Origin: Bacteroidota bacterium
GTDB lineage: Bacteria > Bacteroidota > Ignavibacteria > Tepidaquicellales > Tepidaquicellaceae
Direction of reading: 5' to 3'
Assembly: GCA_018266845.1 (NCBI GenBank)
Contig: JAFDZO010000021.1
Span: 1 to 57,764, forward strand
DNA length: 57,764 nt
The translations under genes and the position numbers were made by a program. The notes below the pieces were generated by a model that ran no database searches, was not told where the DNA came from, and worked only from the letters and a program-made list of their open reading frames with translations. Positions 15,480 through 24,944 of this stretch are shown piece by piece. Positions within the stretch are counted from its first letter, which is position 1. Every line of letters begins with the position of its first letter.

Positions 15480-16289
15480 TTACACTCTGAAATTATATAT
15501 AAAAAATTTTGAAAATTCCAAGTAAAGAAATATCAATGGTGTTACAAAAATCAAGCTGTCAAACCTGTCCAAAACTCCCCCGTGTCCCGGGATTATATTG
15601 GAAGAATCTTTCACTCCCAGCTTTCTTTTAATAAGAGACTCAAACAAATCTCCCACTTGAGAAAATATTCCCGCCATTATACCAATGCAAAGAGCATCCT
15701 TCAAAGAGATTTCATTAGAGTAAAAATAATAAACAATCAATGCTGCTATGATTGTAAACAAAAATCCCGCTATGGAACCCTCCCAAGTTTTCTTGGGGCT
15801 AATTTCAGAAAGTTTATGTTTACCGAAAAATTTCCCGCCGAAGAAAGCCATTGTATCGCACGTCCATATCAATACAAAAATAAAAATAATATAATTAAAA
15901 CTCTGATGCGAAATTATTTTATTCAACATTACAAAAGGAACTGTAATGTAAACCAAACCTCCAATAACAATTAACGAATTAAGCGGGTTCTTTTTTTCTT
16001 TTCTGAAAATCTCCGATGAAAAAATCAAAATAGCTGCTAAAGGTAAAAATGTAATCGCAAATCCGTCATTCAAATAATTTCCAACAATTATTATAGCTGA
16101 CACCGCAATAGGAATCATTATTAGCGGAAAATATTTTTCCTTTTTAAACATCAAGTAAAACTCCCATAAAGCAATGCTTGAAAGGATGAGAGATAAGCAC
16201 AGGAAATAAATTCCTCCTTTGTAAATTAAAAAAATAAACAAAGGTATTCCTATTACGCCTACTAATATTCTTGTCGCTGTGTTACTCAA
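15480..16289 (-). CDS. cdsA: Phosphatidate cytidylyltransferase
   Basis: The 269-residue integral membrane protein has about eight hydrophobic helices. The C-terminal CdsA signature runs SLIKRKLGVKDSSNIIPGHGGVLDRFDSLIF, with the conserved K-D and D-R-x-D residues that bind Mg2+ and CTP. It makes CDP-diacylglycerol from phosphatidate and CTP at the inner membrane, the branch point of phospholipid synthesis. The 5' end overlaps the CPBP gene by 8 nt, implying coupled translation. Confidence 0.95.
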   Translation of the reverse strand: MSNTATRILVGVIGIPLFIFLIYKGGIYFLCLSLILSSIALWEFYLMFKKEKYFPLIMIPIAVSAIIIVGNYLNDGFAITFLPLAAILIFSSEIFRKEKKNPLNSLIVIGGLVYITVPFVMLNKIISHQSFNYIIFIFVLIWTCDTMAFFGGKFFGKHKLSEISPKKTWEGSIAGFLFTIIAALIVYYFYSNEISLKDALCIGIMAGIFSQVGDLFESLIKRKLGVKDSSNIIPGHGGVLDRFDSLIFVTPLIFLYLEFSKFFIYNFRV

Positions 16290-17226
16290 TAATTTGAAGC
16301 CGGTTTACTTTTCTTGTAGCTGATAATTTAAGGATTGCAAAAACAACCAGCGCAAATAACACTAATGAAACTATTCCCATGGTTACGACCTGCGAAACTT
16401 CATCTGCAGGAATGTCTTTCGAAATAAACTCATCCTTGCCATATAGAAATACTGCAAGCGCTGAAATAAAATTATTTATAAAATGGCAAACTATTGCCGT
16501 AAGAATACTGCCGCTGTGATATGCAATAAAAGAAAGAAAAATTCCTAAAAGAGTTAACGGAATCAGATTAAACGGATGAAAATGAAACATTGCAAAAAGC
16601 AATCCAGAGAAAAAAATTGCCGCCGCCTCTTTGCTTTTCTTTTCAAAATTAGATAGTACAAACCCTCTGAATAAAAATTCTTCACAAATTGCAGGGGTAA
16701 TTGCAATAACAAGAACAATCACTAAAAATTCACTTACTGAATATGCCGTTACCAGTCGCAGAGTTGATGCTTCAAGAGAATCAAACAATTCCTTCATAGA
16801 CTTCAAAAATTCGTTTGCAAACGGAAGCGAAAAAATTATTTTATTCTGAAAATACATATAGAGCTGTATAAAGGGCTGAACTGTGAAAATTCCTATCACA
16901 CTTAAAACAAACACAGACGGCTTCGGCGGCTTTAATCTAAATGTATCCTTAATCTTATCTCCCTGCAGCAATGAGAAAAAAATAGCAGGCGCAAGTATAA
17001 ATGCAAATTGAGAAAAAGTGATAATTATTCTTGTTGCAGCAAGTTTTCCTGTGGTTGACGAAAAGTCAATCCCAACGGCTAAGTACTGAATCACTCCACC
17101 TATAAATTGGTACAGGAAAAACACAACTGCCAGCACGACAAAAATATAAACAATCGGATTGGCGTTTAAAAATGGAGCTTTCCCTGATATTTGATTTTCC
17201 GAAGTATTCAAAACTATAAACAACAA
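16282..17226 (-). CDS. CPBP-family intramembrane glutamic/metalloprotease
   Basis: The 314 residues form about eight membrane helices with the CPBP (Abi/CAAX protease-like) motifs in order: E182-E183-F-L-F-R187 (EExxxR), F211-A-M-F-H215 (FxxxH) and H248-F-I-N-N252 (HxxxB). All catalytic positions are present. These enzymes cleave membrane proteins or prenylated peptides; substrates in this lineage are unknown. Its 3' end overlaps cdsA, so both are probably one transcript. Confidence 0.92.
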   Translation of the reverse strand: MLFIVLNTSENQISGKAPFLNANPIVYIFVVLAVVFFLYQFIGGVIQYLAVGIDFSSTTGKLAATRIIITFSQFAFILAPAIFFSLLQGDKIKDTFRLKPPKPSVFVLSVIGIFTVQPFIQLYMYFQNKIIFSLPFANEFLKSMKELFDSLEASTLRLVTAYSVSEFLVIVLVIAITPAICEEFLFRGFVLSNFEKKSKEAAAIFFSGLLFAMFHFHPFNLIPLTLLGIFLSFIAYHSGSILTAIVCHFINNFISALAVFLYGKDEFISKDIPADEVSQVVTMGIVSLVLFALVVFAILKLSATRKVNRLQIIE

Positions 17227-17434
17227 TATTATTAAAAAAGATTTATGAAAAAAGTCTCATTTCGGTTTTACGGATATGCTCTTAACCGAAAATTTTCCCT
17301 CACATTACTTTACGCGGAAAACAATTATAAGACGCAATTAAGCTATTAAATTTCCTCAGCTTGAAAATCTCCATAAAAATCCTCCTGCCTTATTCATTTA
17401 ATCTAAGCTAACATATTCGTATATTTAGGGTTTA

Positions 17435-18259
17435 ATGGAAAACGAAGTCAACGAAAATACTGCAGTTACAACTGAGCAGGAATATATTCCAAAAACTCAC
17501 GATTATTGGGCAAAATTGCCCGAATTCGAGGGTCCGTTAGATATTCTTCTGCACTTCATAAAGGCGGACGAGTTGGATATTTTCAACATTCCGATTTCTA
17601 AAATCACAAAAGATTTTCTCGGCTATGTTGATTATATGCAATCTCTGAATATTGAATTTGCAGGTGAGTTTTTGCTTATGGCTTCCGAGCTGATGAAGAT
17701 TAAAGCAAAAATGCTTATCCCTGTAATTAATGAGGATGGTGAAGTTGTAGATGAGGAAGACCCAAGACTGACTCTTATTAAGAAGCTGCTTGAGTACAAA
17801 AGATTTAAAGATGCAACGGAAGAACTGGCGATGCTTGAAATGGAAGCACGTAAAAAATTCTCCAGAAATTATTTTGACAGCGATGTGAAAATTTCAGATA
17901 CGAACATTGATGCCGCTAATGACCCTTCGTTAAAGAATATTAATATTTTTAATTTAATAAAAGCATACAAGATTGTTTTAAGCGGACTGAACAGGCAGCA
18001 GACTGTTCACCCGATTGAAGTTCTTGATGTTTCACAGGACGGGCAGACAGAATATCTTCTGAACTTGTTAAGCGAAAAAGAGGAAGTCGATTTTTTTGAA
18101 ATACTGATTCTATTGCAGGATAGACTGAAAATTATTTTTACATTTTTAGCGCTGCTACAGTTAGGATTAGACGGAGTAATTGAAATTAAAGTTGACCCCC
18201 AGAATCTCAACAGCTTTAAGCTGAAAAAAAGATTAATCCCGCTAGACCAATTGCCGTAA
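17435..18259 (+). CDS. scpA: Segregation and condensation protein A
   Basis: The 274 residues match ScpA (kleisin): FEGPLDILLHFIKADELDIFNIPISKITKDFLGYVDYMQ is the N-terminal SMC-neck-binding domain, followed by LASELMKIKAKMLIP-like sequence and the DPR..L..KLLEYKRFKDA block, with a winged-helix end (EEVDFFEILILLQDRLKIIFTFLALLQL). It bridges the SMC ATPase heads with ScpB in chromosome condensation. It opens a + strand cluster and is followed by scpB after 23 bp. Confidence 0.96.
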   Translation: MENEVNENTAVTTEQEYIPKTHDYWAKLPEFEGPLDILLHFIKADELDIFNIPISKITKDFLGYVDYMQSLNIEFAGEFLLMASELMKIKAKMLIPVINEDGEVVDEEDPRLTLIKKLLEYKRFKDATEELAMLEMEARKKFSRNYFDSDVKISDTNIDAANDPSLKNINIFNLIKAYKIVLSGLNRQQTVHPIEVLDVSQDGQTEYLLNLLSEKEEVDFFEILILLQDRLKIIFTFLALLQLGLDGVIEIKVDPQNLNSFKLKKRLIPLDQLP

Positions 18260-18282
18260 TTAATAAAAACTTTTCACACTAA

Positions 18283-19098
18283 TTGGTAAACAACGATATA
18301 AAAAATATTATCGAATCCCTGATTTTTGCTTCTGAAGAACAAATTTCGGCAAAGCAAATCCGAGAGATATTATCTTCATTCAGCATCAAGACTGATGCGA
18401 ATAAAATCGAGCAAGCAGTTGATAAGCTTAACGAAGAATATAACGAAGCCGGAAGCTCATTCGAGATAATAAAAATCGCAGGCGGATATCAGTTCGCTAC
18501 ACGTAAAGAATACGGAGTATATGTAGGAAAGCTGTTTGACGAAAAGCAGAGAAAAAAACTTTCGCAGTCATCAATTGAAACGCTTGCAATCATTGCTTAC
18601 AAGCAGCCGATAACCAGAAACGAAATTGAGTTTATCCGCGGAGTGAATGTTGACTACATTGTGAACTCTTTGCTTGAAAGAGATTTGGTTTGCATAACAG
18701 GAAGAGCCGAAACTCCGGGAAGGCCTATTCTTTACGGTACTACGGATACATTTCTGAAAGTGCTTGGATTGAATTCTCTGACAGATTTACCGAAGCTGAA
18801 GGAAATAAACGAGATTCTTCAGAACGAAAAAATTGAAGGCATAACAGAAGCAGATATAGATTTATTCAATTCAGTTAATCAAAGCTTCGTTCCTAAAACT
18901 GACGAACAGCCTGAGACACAGCAGGAAATAAATTTTGATGAAAATGGTAATGCAATTGTACCTGAAGAGACTGAGGTTATTACAGAAGAATCCGAAATGG
19001 AAGTTACTGAAATTCCTGATATAGATATAAACGAACTTGAAATAAAAAGCACCATAGAGATTGATAAAAATTTAGAAGAGGATAAAGATACAGATTAA
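18283..19098 (+). CDS. scpB: Segregation and condensation protein B
   Basis: The 271-residue protein has two winged-helix domains typical of ScpB: IIESLIFASEEQISAKQIREIL and, in the second, SQSSIETLAIIAYKQPITRNEIEFIRGV (read as separate segments), then GRAETPGRPILYGTTDTFLKVLGL. Residues ~200-271 are an acidic disordered tail, longer than in many homologues. It starts with TTG without an obvious ribosome site. Its TAA overlaps the ATG of the next gene (TAATG). It acts with ScpA and SMC. Confidence 0.95.
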   Translation: MVNNDIKNIIESLIFASEEQISAKQIREILSSFSIKTDANKIEQAVDKLNEEYNEAGSSFEIIKIAGGYQFATRKEYGVYVGKLFDEKQRKKLSQSSIETLAIIAYKQPITRNEIEFIRGVNVDYIVNSLLERDLVCITGRAETPGRPILYGTTDTFLKVLGLNSLTDLPKLKEINEILQNEKIEGITEADIDLFNSVNQSFVPKTDEQPETQQEINFDENGNAIVPEETEVITEESEMEVTEIPDIDINELEIKSTIEIDKNLEEDKDTD

Positions 19099-20051
19099 TG
19101 GAAGAGCGGTTAAATAAATTTATTGCAGCAAACGGATTTTCATCAAGAAGAAAAATTGACGAGTTTATTCAGCAAGGCAGAGTAACAGTAAACGGCAAAA
19201 CAATTTTTGATTTAGGGTACAAGATAGATACCGATACCGATAAGGTTGCAGTTGACGGAGAAAGAATAAAGCAAAGCGAAAAGAAAGATTACATAATGAT
19301 GAATAAACCTGACGGAGTTGTAACGACTGTCAGCGATGAAAAGCACAGACCTACAGTAATAGATATTTTAAATTCGAACACAAAAATTTTTCCTGTAGGA
19401 CGATTAGATTACCACACTACAGGATTATTGATACTAACGAACGACGGAGACTTTGCAAATAAACTAATGAATCCTTCCTTCAAGGTTTATAAAACTTACA
19501 TTACAAAGTTATCAAAACCTCTGGAAGCAAAGCACAGAATGGCATTAGAGAAAGGTATAAGGCTCGAAGGAAGATACACTCTGCCCGCAAAAATTTCTTT
19601 TTTAAACGATAAAGATTTTACTAAAGTAGCTATTACAATCAGCGAAGGAAAAAACAGGCAGGTTCGCAGAATGTTTGAGCATTACGGATATTTTGTAAAC
19701 AGTTTACACCGCTCAGAATATGGAAGTTTAAAGCTCGGCAATTTAAAACCGGGAGAATGGCGAAAGCTGACAAAGCAGGAAACTGAAAGCTTGTTAACAA
19801 ATCAAAAACCTATTGTTGTTAAACAGCAGCCGCTAAAAGACGATAAGATTAAAGACAGAGGTAATAAGCCGGTACCGGGTAAAAAAGATTTTGAGAATAA
19901 GTTTTCCGGCGATAAAAGAAAAAGCAACTCAAAACCGGACTTCAAAAAGAAATTTAAAAAAGACGGAACAAAAAAATTTACAAATAATCATAAGGAGAAA
20001 AAATTTGACGGAACAAAACGAGCTGATAAAAAGAAGATACGAAGAGCTTGA
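19098..20051 (+). CDS. rluB: 23S rRNA pseudouridine synthase, RluB family, with basic tail
   Basis: An S4 RNA-binding domain covers residues 1-60 (RLNKFIAANGFSSRRKIDEFI), then the RsuA/RluB/E/F catalytic domain with IMMNKPDGVVTTV and GRLDYHTTGLLILTNDGD; D104 is the catalytic aspartate. EGKNRQVRRMFEHYGY is the conserved C-terminal motif. Residues ~230-317 are a lysine-rich disordered tail, commonly seen in RluB homologues, and the last 47 nt overlap the start of lysS. RluB isomerises a uridine in the peptidyl-transferase region of 23S rRNA; exact family position (RluB versus RluE/F) is inferred. Confidence 0.9.
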   Translation: MEERLNKFIAANGFSSRRKIDEFIQQGRVTVNGKTIFDLGYKIDTDTDKVAVDGERIKQSEKKDYIMMNKPDGVVTTVSDEKHRPTVIDILNSNTKIFPVGRLDYHTTGLLILTNDGDFANKLMNPSFKVYKTYITKLSKPLEAKHRMALEKGIRLEGRYTLPAKISFLNDKDFTKVAITISEGKNRQVRRMFEHYGYFVNSLHRSEYGSLKLGNLKPGEWRKLTKQETESLLTNQKPIVVKQQPLKDDKIKDRGNKPVPGKKDFENKFSGDKRKSNSKPDFKKKFKKDGTKKFTNNHKEKKFDGTKRADKKKIRRA

Positions 20052-21570
20052 ACATATTAAAAGTATGGGTATAAATCCTTATCCCCATAGATTCGATATT
20101 TCGCATTACTCAAAAGATATTATAAATAATTTTACTGACCCTGCTGACGATACTGAAAAAGAGAAACAGAAAGAGAATATTGTTACTGTTGCAGGTAGAA
20201 TTATGGCAATCCGCAAAATGGGTAAAGCCTGTTTTGTTCATATAAAAGACGAGCAGGGAAAAATTCAATTGTACATCCGCAAAGATGATGTTGGCGAGGA
20301 AAGCTATAACCTGATGAAGCTTCTGGATATTGGGGATATTATCGGCGCTAACGGATATGTATTCAGAACGAAGACAGGTGAAGTTTCTATTCATTGTCAT
20401 TCGTTTACATTGTTAACAAAATCACTTCATCCCCTTCCTGTTGTGAAGGAAGAAGTTACCGAAACAGGCGAGAAAATTATTCACGATGCTTTTGCCGATG
20501 TTGAACTAAGATACAGACAGAGATACATTGATTTAATTGTTAATGACGGAGTAAAAGATGTTTTCATAAAGCGAACAAAAATTATTCAGTCTATAAAAAG
20601 AACTTTAGAGAATAAAAATTTCTTTGAAGTTGAAACTCCTACTTTGCAATCGGTTTACGGGGGAGCAAATGCAAGACCGTTTATAACTCATCACAATGCC
20701 TTAGATATGCGATTATATCTCAGAATATCCAACGAGCTATATCTGAAAAGATTAGTTGTTGGGGGTTTTAACCGCGTTTATGAATTTGTCCGCGACTTCA
20801 GAAACGAAGGCATAGACAGAACTCACAATCCTGAATTTACACAGGTGGAATGGTATCAGGCATACGGTGATTATTTTGACAGTATGGATACATTTGAAGA
20901 AGTAGTTGAGCAGGCATGTATTGCTGCCAACGAAACTACAAAAGTTATGTACGGAGAAACTGAAATTGACTTCAAACGCCCGTGGAAGAGATTAAAGATG
21001 GTTGATGCTATAAAAGAAAAAACCGGACTTGATGTTATCTCTATGAAAAAAGATGAAATCATTGATTATATGGTGAAGAATGAAATTGAATTGGATAAAA
21101 AAATTACACACAGCAAAGGACTTGTCATTGCATCGCTTTTCGAATCGTTATGCGAGGATGATTTAGTTCAGCCAACTTTTGTAATTGACCATCCGATTGA
21201 TACAACTCCATTATGCAAGCCGCTTAGAGAATACTCAATGCAGCAGCTTGAAGAAATGAAGAAGGACCCTGAAGCTGTAATATTTGTAGAAAGATTTGAA
21301 CCGTACATAAATAAATGGGAACTTGGCAATTCATACACTGAATTGAACGACCCCGTTCTTCAGAGAAGCTTGCTTGAGCAGCAAGTTGAAAGAGGCAGAG
21401 GCGGCGAAGAAGAAACTCATCCAATGGATGAAGATTTTTTACGAGCTATCGAAATCGGTATGCCTCCGACAACAGGCGTAGGATTGGGTGTGGATAGATT
21501 AGTTATGCTTCTTACAAATTCACAAACAATAAGAGATGTAATATTTTTCCCTCTTATGAGACAAATTTAA
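20005..21570 (+). CDS. lysS: Lysyl-tRNA synthetase, class II
   Basis: The start is TTG at 20005, preceded by AAGGAG, giving MTEQNELIKRRYEELEHI and 521 residues; the frame is open further upstream but that part lies inside rluB. An OB-fold anticodon domain (residues ~50-160) precedes the catalytic domain with motif 1 (RYRQRYIDLIVN...VETPTLQ), motif 2 (FRNEGIDRTHNPEFTQVE) and motif 3 (GVGLGVDRLVMLLT). It charges tRNA-Lys. The ~47-nt overlap with rluB suggests coupled translation. Confidence 0.96.
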   Translation: MTEQNELIKRRYEELEHIKSMGINPYPHRFDISHYSKDIINNFTDPADDTEKEKQKENIVTVAGRIMAIRKMGKACFVHIKDEQGKIQLYIRKDDVGEESYNLMKLLDIGDIIGANGYVFRTKTGEVSIHCHSFTLLTKSLHPLPVVKEEVTETGEKIIHDAFADVELRYRQRYIDLIVNDGVKDVFIKRTKIIQSIKRTLENKNFFEVETPTLQSVYGGANARPFITHHNALDMRLYLRISNELYLKRLVVGGFNRVYEFVRDFRNEGIDRTHNPEFTQVEWYQAYGDYFDSMDTFEEVVEQACIAANETTKVMYGETEIDFKRPWKRLKMVDAIKEKTGLDVISMKKDEIIDYMVKNEIELDKKITHSKGLVIASLFESLCEDDLVQPTFVIDHPIDTTPLCKPLREYSMQQLEEMKKDPEAVIFVERFEPYINKWELGNSYTELNDPVLQRSLLEQQVERGRGGEEETHPMDEDFLRAIEIGMPPTTGVGLGVDRLVMLLTNSQTIRDVIFFPLMRQI

Positions 21571-21619
21571 AATTAGGGCTATAAAAAATATTTTTATCAA
21601 CATTAAAATTTTTGAAACT

Positions 21620-22978
21620 ATGAAGTACTATAATAATGTAATCGAGCTTATTGGAAACACTCCGCTGTTAAAAATTAACAAGCTTACAGAAGGCTATAAA
21701 GCAACTGTTCTTGCAAAGCTTGAGTCGTTAAATCCCGGAGGCAGTGTAAAAGACAGAATTGGTATTTCAATGATAGAAGCTGCCGAACGCGATGGGACAT
21801 TGAAACCCGGCGGAACAATCATTGAAGCAACAAGCGGTAATACAGGCATAGGGCTTGCGCTCGCTGCAAATCAAAAAGGATATAAGTGCATTTTTGTAAT
21901 GACTGAAAAAGCATCTGCCGAAAAGAAAAATTACCTTAAAGCTTTAGGAGCTGAAGTAATTATAAAACCCCTCTCTGCAAAACCCGGAACACCCGACCAT
22001 TATGTTGAGACTGCAAAAAGATTAGCCAGAGAAATTCCTAATTCATTATTCCCATATCAGTACGCAAATACTGCAAACCCCGATGCGCATTACAAAACGA
22101 CGGGACCGGAAATCTGGGAAGCCACTGAAGGAAAAATTACACACTTCGTTGCAGGTATCGGCACAGGCGGAACCATCATCGGCACTGCAAGATATTTAAA
22201 AGAAAAAAACCCAAATATAAAAGTTATCGGTGCTGATCCGTATGGCTCAATATTCAAAACTTTCAAACAAACAGGGCAGACTCCTGAAGGTGTCCCCTAT
22301 CTTGTTGAAGGTATCGGTCAGGATATAATTCCCGATAATGTGGATGTAAACCTGATAGATGAAATTATAAACGTAACAGATTTAGATTCCGTAAAAATGT
22401 GCAGGCAGCTTTCTAAAGTTGAAGGCATCTTCTGCGGCTCATCCACCGGAACAATTGCAAAGGTGGCTTTAGATGTTGCGAAAAATTTAGATGAAAATGC
22501 AGTTGTTGTATTCATTGTCTGCGATACAGGCGAAAGATATTTAAGCAAATATCACTCTGATGAATGGATGAGAGAAAAACGTTTGCTTGATAAAGATATG
22601 GTTACGGTTGGAACAATCTTCCATACAAAAGCTGCAAAAGATACGCCTGAGCTTGTAACCGTAAGTTCAGACCAGACTGTATCAGATGCATTGTATCTTA
22701 CAAACCAATATAACCTTACAACAATTCCTGTATTTGACGGAGATAAATGTGTTGGCTCATTGAACGAGCAGAAATTATTGAACGGCTTAATGAAGGACAG
22801 AAATATAGCAAGCAAAAACGTAAAAGAAGTAATGGACGCAAAGCCTCCGATACTTGAAGTAAATGAAAATATAGAAAAAGCAATTGATGAATTGAAAACA
22901 CATCCAGCTGTGCTTGTTTCTGAATACGGTGTAATATCAGGAATATTAACAAACTACGACGTATTAGAATTCGTATAA
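21620..22978 (+). CDS. Cystathionine beta-synthase with C-terminal CBS pair
   Basis: This 452-residue fold-type II PLP enzyme carries NPGGSVKDRIG with PLP lysine K44, EATSGNTGIGLA and the GTGGT phosphate loop. The C-terminal region (~residues 335-452) forms two CBS motifs (AAKDTPELVTVSSDQTVSDAL, then MDAKPPILEVNENIEKAIDE), as in eukaryotic CBS and some bacterial enzymes, rather than CysK/CysM, which end near 310. It condenses homocysteine with serine (or makes cysteine) and is paired with a gamma-family lyase 14 bp downstream, indicating reverse transsulfuration. Confidence 0.9.
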   Translation: MKYYNNVIELIGNTPLLKINKLTEGYKATVLAKLESLNPGGSVKDRIGISMIEAAERDGTLKPGGTIIEATSGNTGIGLALAANQKGYKCIFVMTEKASAEKKNYLKALGAEVIIKPLSAKPGTPDHYVETAKRLAREIPNSLFPYQYANTANPDAHYKTTGPEIWEATEGKITHFVAGIGTGGTIIGTARYLKEKNPNIKVIGADPYGSIFKTFKQTGQTPEGVPYLVEGIGQDIIPDNVDVNLIDEIINVTDLDSVKMCRQLSKVEGIFCGSSTGTIAKVALDVAKNLDENAVVVFIVCDTGERYLSKYHSDEWMREKRLLDKDMVTVGTIFHTKAAKDTPELVTVSSDQTVSDALYLTNQYNLTTIPVFDGDKCVGSLNEQKLLNGLMKDRNIASKNVKEVMDAKPPILEVNENIEKAIDELKTHPAVLVSEYGVISGILTNYDVLEFV

Positions 22979-22992
22979 AAAAACTCAAAATT

Positions 22993-24147
22993 GTGAAAAC
23001 TAACTCAACTAAATTTGCGACAAAGGCAATACATGCCGGACAGCATCCCGAAGAAACCACGGGCGCTGTTATAACTCCTATATTTCAAACCTCAACATAT
23101 TCAAACTCCAAACTTGGAGAATCAAAAGGATATGATTACGGCAGAACAATAAATCCCACAAGAAAAGCGCTTGAGGAAAATCTTGCTGCATTGGAAAACG
23201 GAAAATACGGCTTTTGTTTTTCATCGGGCATGGGGGCAATACAATGCCTTATTACTTTTTTTAAACCGGGCGACCATATACTTGTAACGAACAACACCTA
23301 CGGCGGTACATACAGATTGTTTGAACAGATTATAAAAAATTATGGAATAGAATTCTCCTATGTAGATACTTCCGACATAAAGGAAACTGAAGCAGGCATC
23401 AAGGAAAATACAAAAATGATTTTCATTGAGACTCCTACGAATCCGATGTTAAGACTTACGGATTTAGATGCCCTTGCAAAACTTGCAAAATCAAAAAACA
23501 TTTATACCTGCGTTGATAATACTTTCATGAGTCCTTATTTCCAGAATCCTTTGGATTTCGGAATTGATGTAGTTACTCATAGCTCGACAAAATATATTAA
23601 CGGGCATAGTGATGTAATCGGCGGATGCTTGATTACTTCCAACGAAACTTTGGCAGAAAGATTTAAGTTTTTCCAGAATTCCATCGGCGCCGTTCCGTCA
23701 CCATTTGACTGCTGGCTTGTGCTTCGCTCTACAAAAACTCTGGCGCAAAGAATGAAGGCTCACAATGAAAATGCTCTGGCTATCTGCGAATATTTAAAAG
23801 ATAATCCAAAGATACAAAAAGTATTTTATCCCGGACTTCCTTCGCATCCACAGCATGAACTTGCTAAAAAACAAATGAGAGGATTCAGCGGAATTATTTC
23901 TATTGAGCTTGGCAGCTATGAGCAGGCGCAGAATTTCTGCAATGCTCTTGAAATATTTCAGATTGCGGAATCTCTCGGCGGAGTAGAATCTCTTGTTTGT
24001 CATCCTGTATCAATGACTCATGGAAGCATTCCGAAAGAGCTAAGAGAAAAGATTGGATTAAGCGATGGACTGGTTAGACTCTCAGTCGGCATTGAAGACC
24101 AGGAGGATTTAATCGAAGCAATTAAAAACGCTTTAGATAAAATTTAA
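22993..24147 (+). CDS. Cystathionine gamma-lyase/gamma-synthase family enzyme
   Basis: This 384-residue Cys/Met metabolism PLP enzyme has YDYGRTINPTRKALEENLAALE, FSSGMGAI, YVDNTF-like TCVDNTFMSPYFQNPL and HSSTKYINGHSDVIGG with PLP lysine K200. The C-terminal LRLSVGIED-like block (VRLSVGIEDQEDLIEAI) is standard. It starts with GTG. Lyase versus synthase cannot be decided by sequence alone, but location behind cystathionine beta-synthase favours cystathionine gamma-lyase making cysteine. The stop overlaps the ATG of the PAP2 gene (TAATG). Confidence 0.92.
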   Translation: MKTNSTKFATKAIHAGQHPEETTGAVITPIFQTSTYSNSKLGESKGYDYGRTINPTRKALEENLAALENGKYGFCFSSGMGAIQCLITFFKPGDHILVTNNTYGGTYRLFEQIIKNYGIEFSYVDTSDIKETEAGIKENTKMIFIETPTNPMLRLTDLDALAKLAKSKNIYTCVDNTFMSPYFQNPLDFGIDVVTHSSTKYINGHSDVIGGCLITSNETLAERFKFFQNSIGAVPSPFDCWLVLRSTKTLAQRMKAHNENALAICEYLKDNPKIQKVFYPGLPSHPQHELAKKQMRGFSGIISIELGSYEQAQNFCNALEIFQIAESLGGVESLVCHPVSMTHGSIPKELREKIGLSDGLVRLSVGIEDQEDLIEAIKNALDKI

Positions 24148-24944
24148 TGAAAAAAATAATATTACTCTTAATATTATTTTTTTCAATTAACTCATACTCA
24201 CAAAACAAAATTGAAACGGAAAATCTTGACATCAGGATTTTCCGTTCTATTAATAATAACCGCTCACATTTTTTAGACAAATCAATTTCACTCACTGATA
24301 AATCTGTTTTCCCTGCAGCAATAGTAACTCCTATCACATTATTTGCATTTGCACGAGCAAATAAAACCACATACGATGAAAATTCTTCTGTACTTCTTGG
24401 AGCCTCTGAAGTTACATCTTTGGGAACAGCAATATTTATGAAACATCTTTTTAAACGCGAGAGACCATTTTCTACTCTTAACAATGTTTACTATCAAAAG
24501 GATAATTCGCCCACAGACAAATATTCATTCCCTTCATCTCACACGGCAACAGCTTTTTCAATGGCAACAACTTTAACTTTACGATACACTGATAAGCCGT
24601 TTTTAATAGCGGGTATGTTTACTTATGCGGTAATAGTAGGATATGGAAGAATTTATCTTGGAGTGCATTATCCTTCGGATGTTCTAGGAGGAGCATTGAT
24701 TGGAGCAGGAAGTTCGGCGTTGATTTATTCTTTGAGAAAAGAAATTCTTAAGGCAAAAAACAGTGTATTTGGTGAAGATTATTCGGACGAAAGGAATAAC
24801 AGCATAAACGAATTTGCAGCGATTGGAAGCCTGGCTGGAATTATGGCGATTAATAATTTATTTTCTCACTCTAAAATTCCCATACTTAGCAAAACAAATC
24901 TTTCTACAGATTTAAATACCCTAAATATACAAATAAACTTTTAA
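24147..24944 (+). CDS. PAP2-superfamily membrane-associated phosphatase
   Basis: A signal peptide (KKIILLLILFFSINSYSQ) precedes a PAP2 acid-phosphatase domain. Its motifs appear in order as KRERPF, FPSSHTATAF and GRIYLGVHYPSDVLGG, all catalytic residues present. The total is 265 residues with few strong membrane helices, so it may be periplasmic or outer-membrane associated. Substrates in the family include undecaprenyl diphosphate and phospholipid phosphates. It ends the + strand run; its stop codon overlaps that of the convergent queE gene by 3 nt (TTAA). Confidence 0.88.
   Translation: MKKIILLLILFFSINSYSQNKIETENLDIRIFRSINNNRSHFLDKSISLTDKSVFPAAIVTPITLFAFARANKTTYDENSSVLLGASEVTSLGTAIFMKHLFKRERPFSTLNNVYYQKDNSPTDKYSFPSSHTATAFSMATTLTLRYTDKPFLIAGMFTYAVIVGYGRIYLGVHYPSDVLGGALIGAGSSALIYSLRKEILKAKNSVFGEDYSDERNNSINEFAAIGSLAGIMAINNLFSHSKIPILSKTNLSTDLNTLNIQINF

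Noticed and set aside
19891-20004. Upstream extension of lysS
   Set aside because: It lies within the basic tail of rluB in another frame; AAGGAG and TTG at 20005 mark the real start.
21571-21619. SAM or other riboswitch before the cystathionine beta-synthase gene
   Set aside because: The gap is only 49 bp and shows no conserved riboswitch core.
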